This document shows, in pieces, positions 41,686-49,849 of a stretch of DNA of 64,000 nucleotides. This DNA is from Catellatospora sp. IY07-71 (GTDB taxonomy: Bacteria > Actinomycetota > Actinomycetes > Mycobacteriales > Micromonosporaceae): contig NZ_AP023360.1 of NCBI RefSeq assembly GCF_018326265.1, positions 226,501 to 290,500 on the forward strand, written 5' to 3'. The notes under the pieces are model-generated. The model did no database searches and was not told the DNA's origin. It saw only the letters and a list, made by a program, of their open reading frames with translations. A program made the translations under genes and the position numbers. The first letter of the stretch is position 1, and each line of letters starts with the position of its first letter.

Positions 41686-42600
41686 ATGGGAATGACCGCG
41701 ACCGAGCGACGGGAGACGCTGTCGCGATGGATCAAGCCCTCGAGTGACCATGAACAGGATCAGCAGGAGCGGGCCGAGCGCATGGTCAGACAGGCGATCA
41801 AGGCCAGCGACGCTTTTGCAAGCAGCAACGTGCTGATCTACACCAAAGGTAGCTATCCGAACAATACGAACGTGCGCAGAGATAGTGACGTCGACGTAGT
41901 CGTTGAGCTGCAGGACTGCATCTATTTCGACTATCTTCAAGGCCAGAAACCAGCGAGCGAATCTAGTTCTCCGTACTCCGGGTCATGGACGCCATCGACG
42001 TGGAGATACGCAGTGCGGAACGCGCTGGTTGGTTACTTCGGATCCGACGGAGTCGATGCCACGGGCCGTATCGCAATCAACGTCAAGGCCGTGGCCGGAA
42101 GCCGACCGAGCGCAGATGTCGTTCCCAGCTTCGACTACCGCCGGTATGATGACCCCAACCGTCGCACCACACACATCGGAAGCTGTGTATTTCCCAGTGA
42201 CGGCGGCGACAAGATCGTTAATTGGCCTACCCAGCAGCTCACCAACGGACGAAGCCTTAATACCAGCACTGGCGGGCGGTACAAGTACTACGTTCGGGCG
42301 CTGAAGAACGCCGAGAACACCCTGGTGTCCCTCGGCAAAATCAAGGACCTGCCTTCGTATTTCATGGAATGCCTCATCTACAACGTTCCTAAAGATTACT
42401 TGACCAGTGGCGACCTCAGCCGAGGATTTGAATTGACCTTGAGCCATCTCTGGTCAAAGTTGAATGATGGTTCTGCGCAGGAGACCATGGTCGAGCCCAA
42501 TGACTTGAAGTGGCTCTTTAAGGGACACCAGAAGTGGACCGTGAATGACGCCAAGACTCTTGTCCTCGCAACGTTCGACCATCTGGGATATGGTGAGTAA
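41686..42600 (+). CDS. CD-NTase (CBASS nucleotide second-messenger synthase)
   Basis: Protein of 304 aa of the cGAS/DncV-like nucleotidyltransferase family. The core is YTKGSYPNNTNVRRDSDVDVVVE: GS, then N-x-T and D-x-D as in CD-NTases. The third catalytic Asp is in SADVVPSFDYRRY, and the C-terminal helical domain follows. On phage infection such enzymes make cyclic di- or trinucleotides. The adjacent effector (6 bp downstream) confirms a CBASS. No Cap2/Cap3 or HORMA/TRIP13 genes are present, so it is a minimal type I operon. It is A/T-richer than the chromosome. Confidence 0.93.
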   Translation: MGMTATERRETLSRWIKPSSDHEQDQQERAERMVRQAIKASDAFASSNVLIYTKGSYPNNTNVRRDSDVDVVVELQDCIYFDYLQGQKPASESSSPYSGSWTPSTWRYAVRNALVGYFGSDGVDATGRIAINVKAVAGSRPSADVVPSFDYRRYDDPNRRTTHIGSCVFPSDGGDKIVNWPTQQLTNGRSLNTSTGGRYKYYVRALKNAENTLVSLGKIKDLPSYFMECLIYNVPKDYLTSGDLSRGFELTLSHLWSKLNDGSAQETMVEPNDLKWLFKGHQKWTVNDAKTLVLATFDHLGYGE

Positions 42601-42605
42601 GTGTC

Positions 42606-43253
42606 ATGAATAGGCCCACGGCCGCCGTCCGATACGCCATACTCGGTGTCGGAGTGGTGTACACGGCACTTCTGTACTTAGCCGGATTCCAGTTTACGGG
42701 CTTGTCAAAGCACCTGATCGCGCTACTCCCCGCCGCCGGCACAGTTGCCTTAACTCTTTGGGACGGCTGGCTCTGGAGAATCGCGCCCCTTAACAAGCTA
42801 GTACATCGCCCGCGCATTGATGGTCTGTGGCAGTTGACCATCACCCCGACCTCCGAGAGTCACATCCCTCCGGGCGGCAATCGTGGTCCAATCCTGGCCT
42901 TTATGACAGTTAGTCAGTCCTACTGGTCTATCCATGTCCGTTTGTGCACCGTGGAGAGCGTGAGCCTGAGTCGCAGCTTCTTTTGGGAGCACCCAAATGG
43001 AGCGGACACTGAAAGACTAGTTTTTGTCTATGAGAATGAGCCTCGCCACATCCACCAGCACCGCAGCGTACGCCACATCGGCTCATGTGTCCTGGACATC
43101 GTTGGTAAGCAACCGGACAATTTTATGGGGACTTACTTCACCGACAGATATACCAAGGGTGACATGGAGTTCGAACTGATCGACCGAACAAAGGATTATG
43201 CATCCTTTGCCTCAGCTCAAAAGTATGTAGAAACGTTACGCAATGGGCGATGA
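42606..43253 (+). CDS. Cap15-like CBASS effector (2TM plus beta-barrel)
   Basis: Protein of 215 aa. Two N-terminal membrane helices (AILGVGVVYTALLYLAGFQF and LIALLPAAGTVALTLW) precede a beta-rich domain starting RIDGLWQLTITPTSESH and continuing with alternating strands (AFMTVSQSYWSIHVRLCTVES, RLVFVYENEPR, NFMGTYFTDR). This is the architecture of Cap15 (S-2TMbeta), which binds a cyclic nucleotide through the barrel and disrupts the inner membrane to abort infection. It follows the CD-NTase by 5 bp. The identification rests on architecture and context. Confidence 0.88.
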   Translation: MNRPTAAVRYAILGVGVVYTALLYLAGFQFTGLSKHLIALLPAAGTVALTLWDGWLWRIAPLNKLVHRPRIDGLWQLTITPTSESHIPPGGNRGPILAFMTVSQSYWSIHVRLCTVESVSLSRSFFWEHPNGADTERLVFVYENEPRHIHQHRSVRHIGSCVLDIVGKQPDNFMGTYFTDRYTKGDMEFELIDRTKDYASFASAQKYVETLRNGR

Positions 43254-43870
43254 GCTTGAGCGACGATCGACTTTTGTGCATCGGGGCAAGATAGCTCGTA
43301 ACTGAGTTGGGCTTTGCTCTGATCAGCTACGTTGTAGATTCGAACCTGCCTCGTACCCGATTCCCGAGCTTCTCGCGAGGGGAGAGTGGTCCTTCCGACC
43401 GTCACGTCCGACGAGTAAAGGTCAACAAAGTTGGTCTCTACCTCGCCCTGGCCCTGCTGCTGGTGGTCGTTGCGACGCTGAAAGGGGTTGTGCCCATGAT
43501 CGCTGACTTGCTGTTCGAAGTTCTGCTGTACGTCGGTGTGATGGTCGGGAGTCGGGTATGAGGCAGGTCTGCATGAGCCGCTGTGGCCGTTACCTACCTG
43601 CGTAGAAGCGGCACGGCCTCTGGGTCCGGGTTCGAAAGACCCCCGATGAGGTGCAGGTTGCGTCCACGGCAAGCCCCCGCATCAGCGCAATATGGTGCCC
43701 TGTAGCCGCGCCCCGTCGAGCGTCCTACGGCCGGCCGGTTGCCTATGGCGTCCAGTACAACCCCACCGAGTATCCCGGCTGACCGCCCCGGCCCGCACGA
43801 GCCGAACCCCGGTGCACCCTGACCGGACCTCGACCTCACCGGACCAGACCCGGACGACGGGGACCGGTCC
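43254..43870. other. gap between CBASS and the SpdB remnant, no supported gene
   Basis: A frame from a weak TTG at 43307 ends at 43561 with a hydrophobic helix (VGLYLALALLLVVVATLKGV), which may be a decayed or small membrane peptide; there is no ribosome site. From about 43690 composition returns to very high GC with proline-rich frames typical of decayed SpdB linker. Confidence 0.4.
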
Positions 43871-43872
43871 GG

Positions 43873-44064
43873 GACGTCCCGGACCAAGCGGTCCAAGCAC
43901 TCCTCCAAGGCGCGCGTCACGCCGCCGAAGCCCTCACCGACGGCGGCCCGCCGCTCAACCGGACCTCCATGGCCCGGCACCTGCGCGAGGGAGGCCACTC
44001 GCTGCCAACCAACATCGCGACCGCACTCATCCGCGCCCTGCGCGCCACACCGACCCCACGACAC
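43873..44064 (+). pseudogene. remnant of a second DUF2637/SpdB2 gene
   Basis: The frame DVPDQAVQALLQGARHAAEA, then RTSMARHLREGGHSLPTNIA and TALIRALRAT aligns with the C-terminal domain of the intact gene at 38935-39780 (TVPDPAVRALLPAARQAADW, TTLARQLRRDGHHLSNQTAT, ALVRAL). No membrane part or start is left. It suggests recombination between related elements or that cargo was inserted next to a transfer-gene copy by the integrase. Confidence 0.75.
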
Positions 44065-44098
44065 AGACGCGCCCGCCACGGGCGCAGCCTGACCAGGA

Positions 44099-44140
44099 CG
44101 CGACGAGGGCGTAGCCGCCGGCGGCCGCGCCCTCGTCGCG
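44099..44140. terminator. terminator after the integrase
   Basis: A perfect 13-bp inverted repeat, CGCGACGAGGGCG / CGCCCTCGTCGCG, with an internal GCCGCCGGCGGC stem lies 7 bp below the integrase stop. Confidence 0.7.
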
Positions 44141-44147
44141 TCCCACC

Positions 44148-45776
44148 TCACCCGCCCGTGACGACCGAGGCCGGGCGCTCAGCGGGCACCGCAGCGTCGT
44201 CATCCAGTAGCAGCCAGCGCTTGGCCACCCGACTCCCGCTGAACTTGCGCGTGCCCTTACCCGCGGGCATCAACTTCAACTCGAAGATCTCCTTGATGAT
44301 TTCGCGCTTGCGGGCCACGTCGTCACCGAGCGCGGCCCACTCGGCCTCGGCGTGCGGGCCGATCATCCCGCGCAGCACCGGCGGCACCCCCGCCTCACGC
44401 GCCTTGGCCTCCGCGCCCTTGATCCGCTGGATCAACCCCGGCTCCACGCGCCGGAACGACGTCGCCGTCACGTCACCGATCTCGGCCGCCGCCCGCCACT
44501 CCTCCAACTCCGCCCGCAAACGCTGCGCCTCCGCACGCGCCCGCACCACGCCCTGGTCATCGAACACCCGGTGCAAATTCTCGTACGTCGCAGGCCGCGA
44601 CAGCCAGCCGACCACGATCCGTTCCACGTATTCGTCGAGGTACTGCATCTTCACCGCCGCGCACCGCTTGTGCAGGCACGAGTACACCTGCCCGGTCCAG
44701 CCGTGCCGGTTCACGTTGCCCACCGACAACGGCCCCCCACACTTGCCGCACTTGACCAGGTACGACAGCAGATAGTGCGCCCGTGCGGGCTTCCACGTCG
44801 TGCGCTTGGGGTCCTCCAGCATGTTGCGCACCGACCAGTACGACTCCTCGCTGACCAGACCCTCCCATATGCCCTCGGTGACCTCGTCGAAGTGTGACCG
44901 CTTGCCGATGTAGGCGATGTTCAACGCGATCTTGCGGACGATGCCGCGCCGCCACACCCCGCCCTGCGACGCCGGGATACCCCGTTCGTTCAGGCTCTCC
45001 TCGATCCGGATCAAGGGCACCCCCTTGGCTACCTTCTCGAAGATCTCCCGCACCACCCCCGCCTTGGTGTACTCCGTCTTCACTCCGGTGGCCGAGGTCG
45101 CGACGTGCACCTCCTCATCGGCGCGCTGCTCCAGCAGCACCTTGGTCTTGGAGTGGTAGATGCGCTCGAACCCGTAGGCGAGCTTCCCGTGCGGGCGACC
45201 GGCCTGCGCCGCACCGTTCACCCCGCGCTGCACGTTGTCGCGGATGTAATCGGACTGGAACTCCGCCTGCACCGCCTGGAAGCCCAGCATCATCCGGTCG
45301 TTGCGGTCACGCAGGTCGTACAACTGCCCGCCGACCAGCCAGAAATTCAGCCCAACCTCGCTACACAAGTCACGAATCTTCACGTACACCGCAAGATCAC
45401 GCTCCTTACGCGAGATCTCCCACACCACCAGCACGTCATCGGTGCCCGACCGGATGCGGTCCATCAAGTCCTCGAACCCCGGCCGGTCCTTCTTCGCGTG
45501 CCGCGACGCCGACCGGTCGTTGTCCCAGAACGACTCACCCAACTGCCACGAATGCCGTGCCACCTCGCCGTGGTTGAGCTTGCGCTGATCGGTGACCGAC
45601 TTGCCCTGCTTCTTCTTGTCCTGGCTCGCACGCTCGTACGTCAACGCCGACACGAGATCCCCGCCGGCCAGAAGGTCGGCCTTCGAGTCCCACACCCGCC
45701 GACCCGGCCCCGGAACCGACCCACCACTGCGTGATCGCGGCCCTGCCATTGCCATCACCTGCCCATACGTCCACAT
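44148..45776 (-). CDS. large serine recombinase (integrase)
   Basis: Protein of 542 aa. The resolvase domain begins LVSALTYERASQDKKKQGKSV with the catalytic Ser at about residue 51, followed by FWDNDRSASRHAKKDRPGFEDLM and VLVVWEISRKERD. The Recombinase domain (VREIFEKVAKGVPLIRIEESLNERGIP) and the zinc ribbon (CGKCGGPL...CLHKRC) follow, then a coiled-coil tail (ARAEAQRLRAELEEWRAA). This is the full set for unidirectional integration. The 40 residues before the resolvase domain may be an over-extended start; Met8 or Met10 are alternatives. The gene starts 42 bp from the right att core, as expected for a serine integrase. Confidence 0.95.
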   Translation of the reverse strand: MWTYGQVMAMAGPRSRSGGSVPGPGRRVWDSKADLLAGGDLVSALTYERASQDKKKQGKSVTDQRKLNHGEVARHSWQLGESFWDNDRSASRHAKKDRPGFEDLMDRIRSGTDDVLVVWEISRKERDLAVYVKIRDLCSEVGLNFWLVGGQLYDLRDRNDRMMLGFQAVQAEFQSDYIRDNVQRGVNGAAQAGRPHGKLAYGFERIYHSKTKVLLEQRADEEVHVATSATGVKTEYTKAGVVREIFEKVAKGVPLIRIEESLNERGIPASQGGVWRRGIVRKIALNIAYIGKRSHFDEVTEGIWEGLVSEESYWSVRNMLEDPKRTTWKPARAHYLLSYLVKCGKCGGPLSVGNVNRHGWTGQVYSCLHKRCAAVKMQYLDEYVERIVVGWLSRPATYENLHRVFDDQGVVRARAEAQRLRAELEEWRAAAEIGDVTATSFRRVEPGLIQRIKGAEAKAREAGVPPVLRGMIGPHAEAEWAALGDDVARKREIIKEIFELKLMPAGKGTRKFSGSRVAKRWLLLDDDAAVPAERPASVVTGG

Positions 45777-45817
45777 TGGCTACCAACGCCATCGACCTTA
45801 GCAGCTATGGACCCATT

Positions 45818-45819
45818 AC
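45818..45819. other. right attachment-site core of the integrative element
   Basis: Plus-strand AC here is the last base pair set shared with the left core at 6861-6862. To the right the sequence matches the sigma paralogue (TGTGCCGATGGAGCAGCCCAT compared with GGTGCCGACCGAACAGCCCAT); to the left it does not. Exact position uncertain by 1-2 bp. Confidence 0.8.
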
Positions 45820-46236
45820 TGTGCCGATGGAGCAGCCCATGGCGGCGGCCGTCTCCGCCTCCGTCAGGTCCTCGTAGTAGCGCAGCACGACCACCGCCCG
45901 CTGGCGGGGCGCGAGCGTATCCAGGGCCCGGCCCAGCACGACCCGGTCCACCACCTGGCGCGGCTCGTCCGGGCCGGGCCACTCGGGGACCTGCGCCATC
46001 GGCCGGGCCGGGCGCCTGCGCCACCACGAGATGTGCTCGTTGATCATGATGCGGCGGATGTACGCCTCCGGCTGCCCGTACTCCATGATCTGCCGCCACC
46101 GCGCGGCCGCCTTCGCCAGCGCGGACTGCAGCAGGTCCTCGGCCGCGTGATGCTCCCCCGTGAGCAGGAACGCGGTCCGCGACAGGGCTCCCCCGCGGGC
46201 CACGACGAACTCGTGGAACCCGTCGAATCTGTTCAT
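45818..46236 (-). pseudogene. N-terminal half of the split SigE-family sigma factor gene
   Basis: The frame starts [20 protein letters not shown] and is almost identical to the intact paralogue through sigma region 2 (AAEDLLQSALAKAAARWRQI, then YIRRIMINEHISWWRRRPAR) and the start of region 4 (LAPRQRAVVVLRYYEDLTEA). At the junction (Val140) it leaves the sigma sequence within the recognition helix of region 4 (MGCSIGTV) and ends three codons into element DNA, so the residual product is 143 aa (stop at 45805). It retains region 2 but has lost -35 recognition and the membrane/extracytoplasmic part. Promoter and ribosome site are intact, so the fragment may be made. Confidence 0.93.
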
Positions 46237-46252
46237 GTCCTACCTCCGACCC

Positions 46253-46279
46253 CACTACGCGGCAGGAAGGCAAAGGGTT
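46253..46279 (-). promoter_or_regulatory. ECF-type promoter of the split sigma gene
   Basis: AACC (46276-46279) and CGTAGTG (46253-46259) on the minus strand, 16 bp apart, identical in layout to the promoters of the intact copy and the stub. Confidence 0.72.
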
Positions 46280-46297
46280 GGCTCGGCGGTGTCCTCT

Positions 46298-47962
46298 TCA
46301 GAGGGACTCCCAGCAGCCCGGCAGACGGTACCGGGCGCCGTGCAGGTCGACGGCCGCGACGGTGGCACCGGGCCGCGACCGCACCTTGACCGCCGCGCCG
46401 TCCCGCCAGAGCAGCTCCGCGCCGCGGAAGCAGAGGGGCCGGAACTCGCTCGCCCGGCCGACCCGCTCGGCCGGCTCTAAACGGGCCGACACCGTGCCGT
46501 CCACGGGCGAGAACTCCAGGTAGGCACCGATCCGCCAGCCGAGGTCCTCCTGTGACACCTCGACTGCCACCGTGCCGTCGACGGTGACGTGCATCGGCGC
46601 GAACACCGCCGAGGTCCGGCCCACCTGCTCCCCCGGCCTCAGCCATCCGCTGATCCCGACCGCCAGCCGCCGGACGGTGCCCGTCCGTGGATCAAGCAGC
46701 TCCACCGTGACGGTGCCCCCGTCACCGGCCCTGATCACGTTGCCACCGCCGCTGCCCCGGCCAAGCACAGGCACCTCCAACTGCTCCGCACCGACCTCCC
46801 CCAGCCTGCGGTCGCCGGTGCCCGGCCCGGCCACGCGCACCAGTTCTCCGGTGTCGAGCACACCCGCGACGCCCCACCCGCCGGGGTGCTGTGGCACGGT
46901 CAGGACCGTGCCCGGCTCCGTCGACTCGACCGTGTAGCCGGACGGCGGACGCCAGAGGAACATCCAGTCGCCCGACGGAGACCAGCGCATCTCCTGCACG
47001 CCGGGCAGCAGGCGCTCGGAGGTGCCCGTCAGATCGCGCAGCAGCGCCCCCTCGCTGACGTACCAGAGCAGCCATCGGCCGTCCGGGGAGACCTCGGCCG
47101 GTGGGAAGTACAGCCCGTTCGGCGTGGTCAACCGATACCACTCGGCTCCGGCGAGCACGTCGAGTTCCACCCGCGCGGCGGTGATCCCATACCGCAGCAG
47201 CGAGGCGGGGCCGACGCCGCGGTCGCGCGGCAGGTCCGCGGGGGTGGCGGCGGGCGCGGTCAGCCGTGTGGGGGCCGGCGGGATCGGTGCCCATGACCGG
47301 CTGGGCGACGGCGTCGGGGTCAGCGGGGGCGGCACGGTGTCTCCGCCACCGCGTAGGCCGAAGAGCACCGCGGCCAGCCCGAGCAGGAGCACCGACAGCG
47401 CCGCGCCGGCCGCGGCCCGGCGCGCCCGGGTGTGCCGGGCACGCGTCACGGCGGCTTCCGCGTCGGCGTACACCCGTGCCTGTTCGGCGAACATGGGCAG
47501 CGCGGACCGCAGCTTGCCGATGGCAAGGTGGGTCTGGCTCTTCACGGTGCCGACCGAACAGCCCATCGCGGCGGCGGTGTCGGCCTCGGACAGGTCCTCG
47601 TAGTAGCGCAGCACGACCACTGCGCGCTGCCGCGGGGTGAGCGTGGCGAGCGCCTGCCCGAGCACGACCCGGTCCACCACCTGGTGCGGCTCGTCGGCGC
47701 CGGGCCGGTCGGGCAGCTCCGCCATGGGCCGGGCCGGACGCCGCCGCCACCACGAGATGTGCTCGTTGATCATGGTGCGCCGGACGTACGCCTCCGGCTG
47801 CCCGTACTCCATGATCTGCCGCCACCGCGCCGCCGCCTTGGCCAGCGCGGACTGCACCAGGTCCTCGGCGGCGTGGTGCTCGCCGGTGAGCAGGAAAGCG
47901 GTCCGCGACAGGGCTCCCCCGCGGGCCGCGACGAACTCGTGGAACCCGTCGAATCTGTTCAT
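46298..47962 (-). CDS. SigE-family sigma factor with membrane anchor and extracytoplasmic domain
   Basis: Protein of 554 aa. Region 2 spans about residues 10-75 (LVQSALAKAAARWRQIMEYG), region 4 about 100-155 (LTPRQRAVVVLRYYEDLSEA, AAMGCSVGTVKSQTH), then one membrane helix at 183-203 and a C-terminal domain of about 350 residues with propeller-like repeats (VSPDGRWLLWY, MRWSPSGDWMFLWR). The sigma part would be cytosolic and the tail outside, so activity may be gated by an external signal or by release from the membrane. The ATG at 47962 has GGAGGTCAGAAC upstream; the much longer open frame beyond it is antisense to the FAD gene. It is the only intact member of a tandem trio. Confidence 0.92.
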   Translation of the reverse strand: MNRFDGFHEFVAARGGALSRTAFLLTGEHHAAEDLVQSALAKAAARWRQIMEYGQPEAYVRRTMINEHISWWRRRPARPMAELPDRPGADEPHQVVDRVVLGQALATLTPRQRAVVVLRYYEDLSEADTAAAMGCSVGTVKSQTHLAIGKLRSALPMFAEQARVYADAEAAVTRARHTRARRAAAGAALSVLLLGLAAVLFGLRGGGDTVPPPLTPTPSPSRSWAPIPPAPTRLTAPAATPADLPRDRGVGPASLLRYGITAARVELDVLAGAEWYRLTTPNGLYFPPAEVSPDGRWLLWYVSEGALLRDLTGTSERLLPGVQEMRWSPSGDWMFLWRPPSGYTVESTEPGTVLTVPQHPGGWGVAGVLDTGELVRVAGPGTGDRRLGEVGAEQLEVPVLGRGSGGGNVIRAGDGGTVTVELLDPRTGTVRRLAVGISGWLRPGEQVGRTSAVFAPMHVTVDGTVAVEVSQEDLGWRIGAYLEFSPVDGTVSARLEPAERVGRASEFRPLCFRGAELLWRDGAAVKVRSRPGATVAAVDLHGARYRLPGCWESL

Positions 47963-47980
47963 GTTCTGACCTCCGACCCC

Positions 47981-48007
47981 CACTACGCAGCGGGACGGCC
48001 GCAGGTT
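47981..48007 (-). promoter_or_regulatory. ECF-type promoter of the intact sigma gene
   Basis: AACC (48004-48007) and CGTAGTG (47981-47987) on the minus strand with 16 bp between them. The spacer differs from the other two copies while the boxes and distance are kept, which argues for function. Confidence 0.75.
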
Positions 48008-48112
48008 GGAGGTCATCCTGCACCATCGGCCGGGAAGCCGGGCGACCACTAACTGAAGAAGTTTCGCGTTGGATATGCTGCCGGTCACATCCCCGGCTAT
48101 GGAGAGGGCACC

Positions 48113-49759
48113 GTGGACGCAGACGTCATCGTGGTCGGAGCAGGGCTGGCGGGGCTTGTCGCCACCGCGGAGCTGGCCGACGCCGGCAAGCGCGTGATCC
48201 TGGTGGACCAGGAGCCGGAGGCCTCGCTCGGCGGGCAGGCCTTCTGGTCCTTCGGCGGCCTGTTCCTGGTCGACTCGCCGGAGCAGCGGCGCATGGGCAT
48301 CAAGGACTCGCGCGAGCTGGCGCTGCAGGACTGGCTGGGCAGCGCCGGGTTCGACCGCGAGTGCGACGCCTGGCCCCGGCGCTGGGCCGAGGCGTACGTC
48401 GACTTCGCGGCCGGTGAGAAGCGGTCCTGGCTGCACGCGCAGGGGGTGCGGTTCTTCCCGGTGGTGGGCTGGGCCGAGCGCGGCGGTTACCTCGCCGACG
48501 GGCACGGCAACTCGGTGCCGCGCTTCCACATCACCTGGGGCACCGGGCCGGGCGTGCTGGCGCCCTTCCTCCGCCGGGTCCGTGCCGCGCAGGCGAAGGG
48601 CCTGGTCACGCTGGCGTTCCGGCACCGGGTCGACGGGCTGACCCAGACCGGCGGCGTCGTCGACGGGGTACGCGGCGCGGTGCTGGAGCCGAGCGACGCC
48701 GCACGCGGCGAGGCCAGCTCGCGGACCGAGACGGGCGAGTTCGAGCTGCGCGCCCAGGCCGTGGTCGTCACCTCCGGCGGCATCGGCGGCAACCACGACC
48801 TGGTGCGGCGCAACTGGCCGGAGCGGCTGGGCACGGCGCCGCAGCGGCTGCTGTCCGGCGTGCCCGCGCACGTGGACGGGCGCATGCTCGGCATCACCGA
48901 GGACGCGGGCGGCAACCTGATCAACCGTGACCGGATGTGGCACTACACCGAGGGCATCGCCAACTGGGCGCCGATCTGGGACCGGCACGGCATCCGGATC
49001 CTGCCCGGCCCGTCCTCGCTGTGGCTGGACGCGACCGGCAAGCGGCTGCCCGTGCCGCTGTTCCCGGGCTTCGACACGCTGGGCACGCTCGAGCACATCA
49101 TGCACACCGGGCACGAGTACACCTGGTTCGTCCTGACCCAGAAGATCATCGAGAAGGAGTTCGCGCTGTCGGGCTCCGAGCAGAACCCGGACCTGACCGG
49201 CAAGTCGGTGCGCCAGGTGCTGAAGCGGGCGCTGCCCGGCGCGCCCGGCCCGGTCGAGGCGTTCAAGCGGCACGGCGAGGACTTCGTCGTCGCGGACTCG
49301 CTGGACGAGCTGGTCGCGGGCATGAACAAGCTGACCGGCGAAGGGCTGCTCGACCTCGCCGACGTACGCCGCCAGGTCGAGGCGCGGGACCGGGAGATCG
49401 ACAACGCGTTCACCAAGGACCTGCAGATCACGGCGATCCGCGGGGCGCGCAACTACCGCGGCGACAAGATCGTGCGGGTGGCCACGCCGCACCGGCTGCT
49501 GGACCCGAAGGCGGGGCCGCTGATCGCGGTCCGGCTCAACATCCTCACCCGCAAGACGCTGGGCGGGCTGGAGACCGACCTGGGCGGCCGGGTGCTGCGC
49601 GCCGACGGCAGCCCGCTGCCCGGCGTGTACGCGGCGGGCGAGGTGTCCGGCTTCGGCGGTGGCGGCGTGCACGGGTACCGCTCGCTGGAGGGCACCTTCC
49701 TCGGCGGCTGCATCTTCTCCGGCCGCCAGGCCGGCCGCGCCGCCGCGTCCGCCGTCTGA
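48113..49759 (+). CDS. FAD-dependent dehydrogenase, fumarate reductase/ketosteroid dehydrogenase type
   Basis: Flavoprotein of 548 aa. The N-terminal dinucleotide site is ADVIVVGAGLAGLVATAELA, with the acidic strand end VILVDQEPEASLGGQAFWS. A covering domain includes WGTGPGVLAPFLRR, and the C-terminal FAD-contact segment is GVYAAGEVSGFGGGGVHGYR. The pattern fits FAD_binding_2 dehydrogenases such as KstD-like proteins, probably acting on a hydrophobic ketone or acid. GTG start with GAGAGGGCACC upstream. Single gene; substrate not predictable. Confidence 0.9.
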   Translation: MDADVIVVGAGLAGLVATAELADAGKRVILVDQEPEASLGGQAFWSFGGLFLVDSPEQRRMGIKDSRELALQDWLGSAGFDRECDAWPRRWAEAYVDFAAGEKRSWLHAQGVRFFPVVGWAERGGYLADGHGNSVPRFHITWGTGPGVLAPFLRRVRAAQAKGLVTLAFRHRVDGLTQTGGVVDGVRGAVLEPSDAARGEASSRTETGEFELRAQAVVVTSGGIGGNHDLVRRNWPERLGTAPQRLLSGVPAHVDGRMLGITEDAGGNLINRDRMWHYTEGIANWAPIWDRHGIRILPGPSSLWLDATGKRLPVPLFPGFDTLGTLEHIMHTGHEYTWFVLTQKIIEKEFALSGSEQNPDLTGKSVRQVLKRALPGAPGPVEAFKRHGEDFVVADSLDELVAGMNKLTGEGLLDLADVRRQVEARDREIDNAFTKDLQITAIRGARNYRGDKIVRVATPHRLLDPKAGPLIAVRLNILTRKTLGGLETDLGGRVLRADGSPLPGVYAAGEVSGFGGGGVHGYRSLEGTFLGGCIFSGRQAGRAAASAV

Positions 49760-49775
49760 CCCGCTCCGCGAGGTT

Positions 49776-49823
49776 AGGAAGGGCACCTTCTTCATCGGAA
49801 AGCGATAAGAAGGTGCCCTTCCT
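49776..49823. terminator. inverted AAGGGCACCTTCTT repeat as terminator
   Basis: AGGAAGGGCACCTTCTT (49776-49792) is the exact complement of AAGAAGGTGCCCTTCCT (49807-49823), 14-nt loop. Related copies occur at 51298-51349 and 59532-59580. Confidence 0.75.
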
Positions 49824-49849
49824 TTCCCTCGGGGCGGGACAATCCAGGC

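Larger units (their letters stand above)
6863..45819. mobile_element. integrative element of about 39 kb inserted in a sigma factor gene
   Basis: Its ends are defined by the two halves of one sigma gene flanking it. It encodes a large serine recombinase at the right end, a transfer/replication module (membrane protein, VirD4/HerA-like ATPase, replication-relaxation protein, SpdB2-like protein), several XRE regulators, and cargo: OLD nuclease, a methylase/nuclease/helicase island, an AlaRS-centred cluster and CBASS. This resembles actinomycete integrative conjugative elements, but it uses a serine recombinase and no pSAM2-type Rep or tyrosine integrase is present. Several segments (7-9.4 kb, 41-43.3 kb) are visibly more A/T-rich than the chromosome, which suggests mixed origins. 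Excision at the GT core would leave the sigma gene intact. Confidence 0.9.

Noticed and set aside
43692-44114. 140-codon plus-strand gene
   Set aside because: Low-complexity Pro/Arg/Thr frame; the meaningful frame is the SpdB2 remnant in another phase.
6863-45819. Prophage
   Set aside because: No capsid, terminase, portal or tail genes are present; transfer genes point to a conjugative element.
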